A stretch of DNA of 64,000 nt from Aptenodytes patagonicus (taxonomy: Eukaryota > Chordata > Aves > Sphenisciformes > Spheniscidae). Numbering within the stretch: the stretch's first letter is position 1; every line of letters begins with the position of its first letter. The notes below the pieces were generated by a model. The model did not search any database. It was not told the origin of the DNA and saw nothing but the letters and a program-made list of their open reading frames with translations. Shown here piece after piece: positions 40,701 to 52,700 of this stretch. The position numbers and the translations under genes were made by a program. The DNA lies in the NCBI RefSeq assembly GCF_965638725.1, contig NC_134949.1:83358017-83422016 (forward strand), read 5' to 3'.

Positions 40701-43700
40701 GAGTAGCACCAACCACCATTTATGCAGTTCCTCCTCCCTTCCTTCTAGTCTTATTTTCCAGCTGGTTCAGCATGGTGACTGCTATCTGGGCATCAGAATT
40801 ATTCCAGGCTGGAGCTGATTTTTCTGGAGGACAACCATGGTTCAGCTCTCCGGTGGTGCTCAGTTAGCATTGCTTCAAGTTCCCTGAGGCCTTTCTCAGA
40901 AAGCTCAAAAGCTCTTTGTGTATGCGGTTGTTCACTGAGCACTTTGCTAAATTCTGTATATATTCCCAATGGGCCAGACATTTCTGGTTGGTTTGTTTTC
41001 ATAAGCAAGCAGTTCTCTCTTGGTTCAGACATGTACTAGCTTTAATTGATCACCTGGACAAAACACCCTTTAGCAAAAGAAGTCTTTTCTACTCAGCAGT
41101 TTTCCTATACAGGTATACCATCTGCCATTCAGAGAAGACATCTGGACGTCTGCTGAACTCTGTGGGGTTTTTTTGCTCCCCGTTTTTCATCTCCCAAGAA
41201 ATGAAAACAAGACTGACTCACGCACTCCCCCCCCCCCCCCCCGCTTTTCCTTTTGTTTTGGTGTGTGTTAAGCAAGGCAACTTGTATGTGCTTTTACCTC
41301 AAGTGGTACTTAAGGTATTCAGGAGTAATGCATCATTACTGTGAACTACTCTGAAGAACATGTGTCGTCCCCGTCCCCCCCCCCCCCCCCCGCCACCAAC
41401 CACTATGTATAACAGCTGGAATATACAGCATGGTTACATCTGCTTATATAAAACACTGACAAATAAGTAGAAGAAAGTTACGCTTCAACTGTTTATACTA
41501 GGGTTGTATCAGAAAATAGTTTTTCCATTTATCTAAACTCAGTGTCATCCTTTCAGAAAGTTGCATGGAGGACCTCAGAGTTATTGAACTGTGACATAAT
41601 GCATATGTAAGAGAAAGTCTATTTGGGAGCCTCCCTTGGAGAACTTACCATAAACTAAGTTTTCCTTAGGTTTTGTTTCATATACAGCTAAGTTTCATCT
41701 TAGCTTGCTGCCATCTGAAAAGAGAGGTCCCATCTCACTGTGCAGTCCTCTCCTTACACTAGCTGTCACCATGCTGATTTAACTCACGAGAAGAGCAGAA
41801 CAAATTGCTTTTCTTCCCTGGGTTATTTTTCTGCCATTTATCTGAGTTAAATTGACCTGTCATTCATTGGACAAGCCAGCAGGAGCGACGGGAACATGTG
41901 GCCAGAAGTGGGAAACAAATCTGATTCCTTGGATTCCAGTCAGACTGGATCTTTTACTCTGAAAGTTACTCTGTTCCCTCATTATCCAAAAGATGGTCTG
42001 GTCGTTATTCTTCCTAAGTACCTCAATCGTAAGTTCCTCTCCCTTGCTGTGCGTGTCTTCCTGGTACTCAGGCACCATCTGGTTCTTCACTGGGTAGGAA
42101 GCTGTTCTTTGCTTCCCTCCATTTGCTGACTGATTTACTGACATGTTTCTGCGTGAAACATCCCTTATATGATACTCTATTTCATAATAAACAGTAATGT
42201 ACCTCTCTGTATATATGGATGTGGTGAATAAATGGATGTAGCTCAGTATTAGCTCTTGACTATGATGTTATTTAACTACATGGTGGTGTGTCCTGGTTTC
42301 GACTGGGATAGAGTTAATTTTCTTCCTAGTAGCTGGTACAGTGCTGTGTTTTGGATTTAGGATGAGAATAATGTTGATAACACGCTGAGTTTAACAACAC
42401 AAACTAGTGTTGTTAGTTTATACTAAGTAAAGGACTTTTCGGCTTCCCATACTCTGCCAGCGAGGAGGTGCACAAGAAGCTGGGAGAGGGCACAGCCAGG
42501 ACAGCTGACCCAAACTGGCCAAAGGGTTATTCCATACCATATGATGTCATGCTCAGTATATAAACTGGGGGGAGTTGGCCTGGGGGCAGTGATCACTGCT
42601 CAGGAATTGGCTGGGTATCGGTCGGCGGGTGGTGAGCAATTGCATTGTGCATCGCTTGCTCTGTATATTCTTCTATTATTATTATTACTGTTTTACTTTA
42701 TTTCAATTATTAAACTGTCTTTATCTCAACCCACGAGTTTTCTTAATTTTACTCTTCTGATTCTCTCCCGCATCCCACTGGGTAGGGGGAGTGAGTGAAC
42801 GGCTGTGTGGTGCTCAGTTGCTGACTGAGGTTAAACCACGACATGGCGTTGAATAATAACCATGATGTTATTTAACATCAGTGGTGACAGTGTGTTTGGA
42901 AAAGTTGGGTTTTCTTCCTTCTTCCTGAGACTATAGTAACTAATTTTGTCCCTTTTTCTCTCTCTCTACCTTTGCTCCTCACTTGTTGTGCAGGGCATCA
43001 TGGAAACCTGCCAGCTGCTTAGAACGTCTTTGACCTTCTCCTGGTGCCACCATCGAGTTGATCCAGAGCCATACATCAATCTCTGTGAAAGAGACATCTG
43101 TGCCTGTACCCAGGGCATGGACTGTCACTGCTCGGTGTTCCTTGATTACGCAAGAAGTTGCGCTCACGAAGGAGTGATTTTGGACGGGTGGCCTGAGGAG
43201 AGCTCATGCAGTAAGCTGACAGGATTATTCCTAGGCTGCTTATCCCAAATGAGATCATGCCTGTCTTGCAGACTTATGTGCTGCAGCTAAAAGCAACTGG
43301 TGCTTTTTTAGGATGTTGATTCAGGCATGGCAGGTTAAAATCTGAAGTGCCTGTTACTTGTAATTCAGCATCCTCGTGAAAGACTCTCCTTAAAATTTTT
43401 TCATAAAGGCAATTGTTTCTTCCTTTATTTGCTTGAACCAATTACATTGAAGTTGAGGTGTTGCCTTTTCTAAGCCAAATTTTGTCTAGGTTAGTGATCC
43501 TGATTGCATCTTGAAATGCGGCCTTTATTAGCCCAATTTTGCTGAGGTCAGAGGTCCTGATTGTATCTCTGCTAAGATTTTGCAACAAGGAAGTGCATAG
43601 ATTGACTGGGATGGATTGCGTTTGTAGAGGAAAGGTCATGTTTGCGCCAGCCGTTGATATACACATACACCTCCACTGGAGAACCCCGGTTAAATACATA

Positions 43701-46700
43701 AGCACACGAATAATAATAATAAAAAAAAATCAATCCTCCAATATCATGTTCTCAATGATTTTTCTCATGTTTTTTACATTACATAGGAAGGACAGTTTTC
43801 TCAGGAAGTTTATGTAAATTGATTTAATGGGTAACAGACTGATTCCTACTGACAACACTTTCTTCTCTGGTAAAGATGTTCTGCTATTGGCCACCACTGA
43901 AGAAAACTGTGCCTTCAGATTATGGTTAGGGCAAGAAGATACTGCCAACCACTTGTTCAAGGGATTGTACACCGAGGAGAGTCTTATTTCTAGCAGTAAT
44001 TTGTTACCTTTCCATGGGGACATAAAAGGGATCTGATGAAAACTTGTCTTCTTGTTCAGGATGCAAGCCAGAGAACCTATTTTTGCTACGGCTCTCTGTA
44101 AGTCTAACTAAAGCCGTGAGTGAAATGAACACCTCTGTTCCCAGGAGTTTTAGAGCTAATTTCTAACCATTGACTTCACAAACCACGTTTTTTCTGAGTC
44201 AGGAAAAACAGAGGTGGCCTGCTGCCACATCAGAAGCTTAATTTTCCATCACCCTTCATCTGTGCTATGATGCTTTCTCAGGAGATGATGATGATAGTTG
44301 CCTTGGAGGCATGAAATGCTCTGCTGTGTTGGAAGGGCTCTGGTGCTGAGTACACTGTACTAGTGCAAGCTGGTGCCCAAACCCTGGAGCCACAGAGGGC
44401 AAGGCTGCTCCTTCGTTACCCTACCACCTCCTTCAACAGAGGATTTGCTGGGAAAGGGCAGGGTCTAATCTCTTCCCACTCCATGCCCACGCAGACTTGC
44501 GGGGTATGTCTATGCATCAAAATGAAGGAATGGCTATAGTGTGTGCTTGCATAATGACCTAGCCTAGATAATGACAGCAGTAAAGATACCACAGCATGGG
44601 TGTTATCCTGTGCTGGCAGTTCTCTGGAAGAAGAAGGATGGGATTTCAGAGTCTTAACTGTCTCCCAGTTCTCTCTGGAAACACGAAACAGTATAATTTC
44701 ACAAATGAGTGGAGTAACTGCATAGCTTAAAGGTACAGAACATGCTTGTCTATCCAAATTACTTAGATATTGTTGCAAAACTTTTCCCCATGTTTGATTG
44801 TTCTTAATGCACTTGGTTTTAGTTATTAAGACTCAATTTATTAGAAAACAAATAGACTTTAACCTCTAAGTATTTACTACACAACCTGACAGATGATGAT
44901 ATTGCAGCAAACTGAAAATCAAATGTTTCTTAAATGTTCTGTTTCTGAAAAAGAAATCATTGACTGGAGAGAATATGACCTTTTTGGTGTCTCTGTGGTT
45001 CAGCCTTTGATAATTAAGGGATTTATTTATTTAAGAGTTATTGAGAAATTTGCATTTCTAATTTCTTTTAATTGTTTCAGGGCCAAGATGTCCAGTTGGC
45101 ATGGAGTATAAGGAATGCGTATCCCCTTGTGCCAAAACCTGCCAGAGCCTGAATATCAATGAAGTGTGTCACGGACAATGTGTTGATGGCTGCAGCTGCC
45201 CTGGTAATTTATTTACTGGGTTATTTACAGAGAAACATTTGGCAGTGATGCTACCTATTTTATTAGAAGAAGGAAAGCTGTGTCTTCCCTTAAATTTTCC
45301 TGAAATCAGAAATACTTCTCTTTTCTGGGGCCATGCCCTAGAATAAACCAGTTTCTATAATGCCTGTATGTTCACTCTAAGAAATGGCCATTTTTCAGAC
45401 CCAACTAAAAAGTAAGTGTTTCTGTGAAAATCAGCACTATCTAATACTCTAGGATTGTCTGTCTTTCTTGGTGAGGGACCGCTTACCATTGAGGTATCTA
45501 GATTCCTTCTGAATTGCTTTTGGTTAAAAGCATCCAGTTAGAGGAAGAAAGAACAGAGAATATACTGAAGGAGTTTCTTACAGAAAAACAGTACGTGTAG
45601 AGCTCGCACTATAATTCCAAAGATCTTCATGATTTTAGATGAAAGATTTCACTTACTATTGAATCATTTGTACAGGAGATTTGATTGGCTTAAAAGGGGG
45701 CAGCCCAACCACCACAGTCTTCCTCCTCTGTCTATTGTACTTAAGACAGCTGCAGGAGGAGAGTTTTATTCCTGGCTGCAAACCTCCATATACTCCCATT
45801 TCTAGCTGTTTTGTTTGTTTGTTTTTGTTTGTTTGTTTTTAATAGGACTACCTCTGCATTTCACCCTTCAAATCTGGACTTTGTGCGAATGCACAGAAGG
45901 GTTTACTGTCCCCCTGTACAAGATACCAAGCGTGATGGAGGTTTACTGAGAACATAATTTGGTTTCCAAAACAAGGCAGTGATGATGTCAGCCTTGTTTG
46001 AGGAGTCGTTATTGCATTCAGAGCTTAGTAGTTTCCCATTTAGCTGCCAGTCTCTTACTGGAGGTTCAAAGCTGTCATTCTGTGGCGGGACCTGGGAAGG
46101 TGTGCATGGAGGGTGACAGGTGATGTAACTAGACACAGGAGCTTATTTTGTTGTGAAAGATCTAGCTATTATATTTGTGCAGTCTTGGGGGTGTTGGGAA
46201 AAGCTGAAGGAGACGAATCCACTGGCTGCACAAGGACTCTTGCTATATTCTTCCTTTGGTAGTTGCACTGGTCAGTTCAGCACAGGAAAGGTCTAAGGGG
46301 ACAGGAACCGAAGAGCAGATAAACAGGAGCTCAGCAGAAAGTGTCATGCATGAGGAACAAGTAGATGGGTAGAAGGATCTGCATGAAAAGAAATAACAAT
46401 CAGCAGTTCAAAACTTTTACTGTTATTTGGTGCACAGTCAACAGGGAAGAACTTTGATTTGAGTTTCATAGAGAACCAAGAGGATCTGACAGATGAATAG
46501 AGGAATTCGGGATTTAGGATGAGGATTATATCTTCGCTTAGCTTCCCTCCGGTGCTCCAAGAGTAAAAAGGCTGTGTTCAACGCATGTGTCTTTTTTTTC
46601 CTTAAATGCACCACACGGTTACTTTAATTGCTGTAAATGGAATTACTATTGCCAGGAAAAAAGGCGGACGTTCTGTTTTCTTGTGCTCTCTGGAGAGCCA

Positions 46701-49700
46701 CATCACTCTTAAATGCTCAGATCTTGTTTTGAATATCTCTCACTGGAAAGATTTTCTCAACAGCAAAGATTTTTCCAGGCAGCTCTATGGGAAGAATGGG
46801 AGAAAGAGGAGTTACCTGTGTCTCACTGTCAGTGGTGATTGCTGCTGCCAGGGAAAAGGGCCAAAATCTCTGCAGGCGATTGGAAGGAGTCCCTCAATGA
46901 GGAAGGAGAGGGGTTTTCAGCAAACAAAATGTTTTGCTACAGCAGTTCCTTTAAAAACGGAGGAATATCAACTATCTTTCAACATGGGGATCTAAGAGAA
47001 AGAAACTTGTCCCTTCTTCTATTGCTAGCTTATAGTGCAATCTCAGACAAATCTTGTAATTCTTCGGTGCCTCCGTTAATCTTTGTAAGATAAAATACTC
47101 TATATATAGAATAGGTAATTATAGTTGTGTAATATGGAAACCTCAGCAGTTGGATCCAAGTTGGGAAGTTGGCCCTTTCACTTTTTGCTTCCGCAGAAGT
47201 TGAGAAGAGAAACCACAGCTCCACATGATAATGTCTCTTTCTCTCAGACCCTGTCTGCTAGACTTTTATGGCGTCCAACTTTGTTTCTTCATTCCCTACT
47301 TTGTCTCCTCTTCTGTCCTCTTATGACAAATACAAAACCTGTCTGGACACCTTTTACTGCAGTCAGTGAAGTGCATGTATTTTTCCAACAGTTGGGTTTC
47401 TAGACCAGCTCTGATCAACCTCGATTGTGCCCCCTGTGTTTGACTCACGTATGTTCCAATATGTGTGTTTTGGACCTGGGGACTTGCTAAGCAAAGAGCT
47501 CTTCTGGGAGCACCAGAAATGCTCTGTTCAGCACATCTGAGGGAGAGGCAGCACTAGAAGAAAAGTAGACACCAGCTCCTGTGAGGCTTTTTGGCAAGCC
47601 TCATTCTTATTTATTGCTGTCTGTGACTAACTATGGATAATAATGCATTTGAAGTCTTGCCAAAGTATATGAAGAACTAGAAAATCTAATTGTATTTATG
47701 TTTGTGTCCCTGTGTGTGTGTGGCATGTGTATCTGCTGCTACCTGATCTATCCAGAGGGGAAGCTCCTTGATGGGGAACATTGCATTGAAAGCTCTGACT
47801 GCTCCTGCATCCACTCTGGAAAACATTATCCTCCTGGCTTCACCATCTCCCAGGACTGCAATTCATGGTAAACTCCGTGTTGCTCTGGTGTGGTTGCTGT
47901 TGCTCTAGATAAGTACTGCACACTGGTTAGTGACTGTTTTAGATGATCTTTCTAGAAATACCTCTCTCTACTTTTTTAAAATTTCCTTTCATTGGCAAAG
48001 GACCTGACCTCTTATTGGAAACGCCAGCCCCTTCCAAGAAGTGAGCTGTTCACAAAGACAAAATCAGCTCTGCTTTTAAAGGGATATTTGATCTGATAGA
48101 ACAATGTGAGGGTCATACTCCTTCGAACAGTAGAGAACTACCTGTTTCCTGTGGATAAGACAGACCGGCAGGTTCCCATGTCTGGTTAGTGTCAGCAGTG
48201 GTGTCTTTGTTTTGACTTCCTACGTTTATTTAACCTCTAAACCCTGTTCTTTCCAAGAGGAGTTAGCTCAGGCACGTCCTTGGAAATTCTTGCAAAGCTA
48301 ATGAATCTTCCCGGCTGCATGGCTCACGATTTTTCTTGCACTCATGAGTGCCAGCCTGAAGGGGAAGGCTAGCTGTCTAAAGAAAGGAAGGGGAATGAGT
48401 AATGTATTCCTGATCTGGTTTTGTATAAGTGTGAACATATTTGTGGAAGGAGTTCAGACAACTTTGTGCCCAGATGTTTGCAATTAGACTACAGAAGAAG
48501 GGATTCAGTGAAGGCCACCATATGCAGAAGAAAGATGGTCTATGCATCATCACTGTTAATCAGAAGTTTTTCATTACCTGCACAATGGGTCACAGAATAT
48601 GAACCATAACCATGACATTAGCATTTTGTCTTTTTCCCTGGAGCTGTCTGTAGCTTTGAGCTTGGGCACATTGTTCAACCTTAGTGCTCTTGAGAGATCA
48701 GTGCTGCCTGATAGACTGTATTGTTAGAAAATGCTTCCTGTTATTCAAATTTGATACTGCTGTGGAGAACGTCATTCCATCGGCTCTGCATTTACCATCC
48801 TCAATAAACTGACTCCCCACAAATGGTTTTCAAGGGCTGGGATAATTAAAGGAATAGGAAGAATCTAGCACCTCTTCAAACTTAATTGATTTTGGAGATT
48901 CTAGGATTGTCTGCTATGGTATTCCACAGACCCAAGAGTGACAGCCATCTCAATCGCTATCAGTGCATGTTACTGGTTACTAGTAGTGCCTATGGGGGAT
49001 GGCACTAAATCCACCACCCAAAGACGTTAAAGCAGAGACAATCCACCTCCTTGCAACTTGCATAGAAGGGGAAACTAAGCAAGAGGAGCTTGAGTCGGTA
49101 GTGTCCTGTCAGAGTGATGAAGGTCTGCTTTAGCAGAAGTCTAGCTGGCCAGTGAAGGAAAGGGATTATTGCTCTCCTGTGACGAACTCGTGAGGCCGTG
49201 ACTGGAGTATTGTGGCCAGTGCTGGGCCTCCACTGTGAGAGAGAGGCACTGCAAGATTACAGACTGGAGAGAGTCTTGTGGAAGACACTGGAGATGATTA
49301 CAGCAGGGGAGTTTGATGTGAGGAAAAGCAAAGGGAAATAGGTTTGTTTAAAGGCTAACGGGGGAACTTTCACTGCCTAAAGGGGGGTTGTAAAGAAGAC
49401 AGGGCCAAACTCTTCTCAGAGGCAAATAGTGAAAGAGCATGAAGCAATGGACACAAGTTGCAGCAGGGGAAATTCCATTTAGATACAAGAAAAAATTCTT
49501 CCCCTGAGATGGTGCAGCACTGGGACAGCTGCCCAGAAAGGCCATGGGACCTCATCTGGGAGATTTCTAAACTTAAATGGACAAGATCTTCAGCCACCTG
49601 ATCTAGCTTTGAAGTTCCCTTCTTTGAGTTGGGGGTTGTAGTATATGATTTTTCTGGAGGTCACTTCAAACTTTTTTTTCCTATGATTCTGTCGTATTCA

Positions 49701-52700
49701 TAGACATACCTTGAGAACTGCATTTAAAACTCATTCCACATCAGTGGAATGTAGTTGAAAACTCTATTAAACACACAGCTTTGGTGGGGGAAAACAGAAG
49801 TTCTTGAGTTTTGCAACCATTCCAGCTGATATTACCAGCAGTTGCTGTCAAATGATGGTAAGAAGGGAGGGATATATTAAGAAACGAGGTTATGGGAGAT
49901 GGAAAGGATGTTGGGGATTGGTCTAATTTCCCTGAAACAGGGGCCCATGTTTCAATTATTTGGGAAAAAGTTGCAACAGAAGATTTGACTTCATGTACTC
50001 TTTCCTAACTCGTCATGATATGTTTCCTAGCATTTGTCGACGTGGCACCTGGATCTGCAGCAATGGGGAATGCCCAGGTATGTTGGCTCTACTCTTTTCA
50101 GGTTTTGACAAGTAAGTCTTGCCTACATGCCTCCCATTTACATCCCCATTATATTTTTTTCAACACAAAAAGTGAATCTGTCTTTGTTCTTACTCACTTG
50201 CTTCAGTGCAATCCAGATGGGATCATACTTTGAGGTTCTTCTTGTGAGACAAGCCAGACATTGTGCTATATGGTTTATGTGTAGCAATGAAAAATCCTGT
50301 TTGGTGAGAAGAATGGTTCCTCTTTTGATTACTTAGTTTACCAAGATATAAGGGTCTGTATGTTCAGAGGATTGGCTTTCAGGTAGAGGAACACTGCTGG
50401 GTTTCTTTGATCAAGTACTGTTCCCTATTTGATTGTCTGAATCAGCATACTTTTGTTGATGGGACAATTTGAAGTACTGGGAGTAGGTTGGATCACTCTT
50501 AATACCCCATGGGTTTGGGCCCTAACGGTCATATTACAGGTGAAGGAGCTACAGCCCCAGGGAGAAGGTGGCTGCCCTGCCTTCCATGGTGCCTGGGGAG
50601 GCAGCTCTGCAGGTGTTCTTGCTCCCCTTCTTCCTACTCTACCTCCCAAACTCACCGGTATTGGCTGCTGTCCCAGTTTTTTGCCTACATGGGGAATGTG
50701 ACTTCTCATGCTGTGCATTGGCCAGCAAAGTGCCGCCTTCCTTATTTCCTCCTACTAGTTCCGTGGCCCGTTCCCTGTCTCAGTTCCTGCACTGTGTTCA
50801 GCCATGGAAAGGCCTGCTTGACCTGAAACAGTGTTTGACTCTGCTTGCATTGTGCATAGAAGTCTGCACGGAGACAGCACGGCTTTTATCTTGTTTGTTC
50901 TCCTTGCTTTTGGGAACTGAGTGGAAGGGATGAGAAGGAGACTGGGGTTATGGCAGGACAGGAAAAGAGAGAGCGGGTTTTTGGGGTTTGGTGTTTTTGT
51001 TTTGGTTTGGTTTTGTTTGAGATGAGACTGTGCAATCCTTACAAATTAGGAGAATTACAACAGTCTTAAAATGGATCTCAAAGAGTCTGTCTTTCTATTA
51101 ACATTAAGCTTGCCTGACCTATCAATGCTCCATTTCCTCCTGCTTTAGACTGAAAGAGCACTTGCCCCAAAGTGTCAGCAGTAAAAAACCAAAAAGGGTG
51201 GTGGTGGTGGTATGCAAATGTTCAAAATACAAAGGACGTTTTTAGTGAGCTTTGCCAAGCAGGACTGTGAGAAGCCCCATGCTTGAGGTGTTCACTAGGC
51301 ATCTCTCCAAGTGCAGGGAATCCCACTGTCTAAAACGCAGAATCAAGGACACAGCCCCAGCTGATCTGTTATGTCTTTTAGCTAATGGGCAGCAACATGT
51401 TTACAAACAAGAAATAGGTCTTTTTCTAACTTCAGTTTTTACCTAGGTTGTAGCTCTTGATGTCCTTGCTTTCTGGGCTACTATGAATACTATGTGGGCC
51501 AAATTTTTATCCTCAACTCCAGCCATGTTTTCTTCATGGTGATTATAGAAATGAAGATAAGCCTGGTATTGAGGCTTGCAAACAGATGTTGATATACAGC
51601 TTTGTGCAAGAGGGAATATAGCATTGCTTCCTTTTTCTGAGCTGGGAAGCTGTGTTGAATGAGCAGAAGTCAAAAAGAAAGCCAGCTTATTTTTGTACCT
51701 TCCACCAGTATATCCAAGTCACTTTTCAGCTAGGCTTGTGCAAGCCTGAAGGTCGTGTAAGTGCAGCTGTTGTACATGTACCTGCTAACATCTACAAACT
51801 GTACTGAGACAGTATGGGAGGGCAGCAAAGCCTCCCAAAGTAGCAGTCCTTGATAGGAACAGTAGCCAAGTTTATATTGTTACCTGTCCTGTTTGGCTCT
51901 ATTTGAAGCAATATTACAGCACATTTTTATTATTGGTTGGTTATTTTTGCAACAAATATTCCTAAAATCATGTGTCACAGAAAATTTATATACTTAAACT
52001 CGCATAAGCTCAAGGTAGTTCCATTATTTTTCTACCAACCTGTTTGTCAGGAAAGGGTTCTTTTATACTGTGGGAATGAATTGCCTAGCTGTAAGTTTGG
52101 TGATAAAGCTGGGTAGTCAGCTGGAGGTAGCGCTTTGGAAGGCAGTGCTGTATCAGCCAACTGGCAATAGCTGGCTAGCACTATCAAGAAGCTCTCAAGC
52201 TGATATCATAATTAAATTAATTATGAAGGCAGTAGGTTTCGGGAAATCTCATGGGATGCATTACACCAAATGGAGTAGATAGAGGGACCCATAAGAAGAG
52301 ACTTTGCCACAGGAAAGAAATTTCCCTTCCAGGAGCAATGACAAATGGCTGGGACTTGTCTTGGGTGGCAGTCCTTAGCTCTCCGTGCTGCAAACCTCTC
52401 AGTTCCTAGTTGCAGAGAACGCCCTGGAAATCAAACTGTGCATAATATGGTGGGTTATGACTAGTTTTCTTTAAAACTGTTCTCCACATCTGATAGCCAG
52501 TTAATTGACTCTGAAGTTGAGTAGAATAACACTTGTTTTACCTTTGTCCAAGTTTAATTGAACAGAAAGTAGGATTTCCAGGGTGAGCTAGTAAATACCA
52601 AGCCGCCTTACTCTTCAGGGGATGACAAACATCCAGCAGGTGCTGGACATTTCTTAGGGCAAATCAGAGCTGTGCAAGGCTGAGAATCCTCAGGATCTGT

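Larger units (their letters stand above)
35307..42993 (+). other. VWF intron 6
   Basis: 7687 bp. It contains an alternating purine-pyrimidine tract (35867-35894), a C29 run (37705-37733), a CR1 3' fragment (39752-40005), C16 and C17 runs near 41230 and 41380, and a solo LTR (42289-42843). Between these I saw no exon. Confidence 0.88.

Noticed and set aside
42289..42843. A complete endogenous retrovirus around the LTR
   Set aside because: There is only one LTR and no internal viral coding sequence on either side, so it is a solo LTR.
44285..44300. C-box-like TGATGA strings (also near 7478, 20281 and 44893) as C/D snoRNAs
   Set aside because: No matching D box at a suitable distance with terminal stem pairing was seen.
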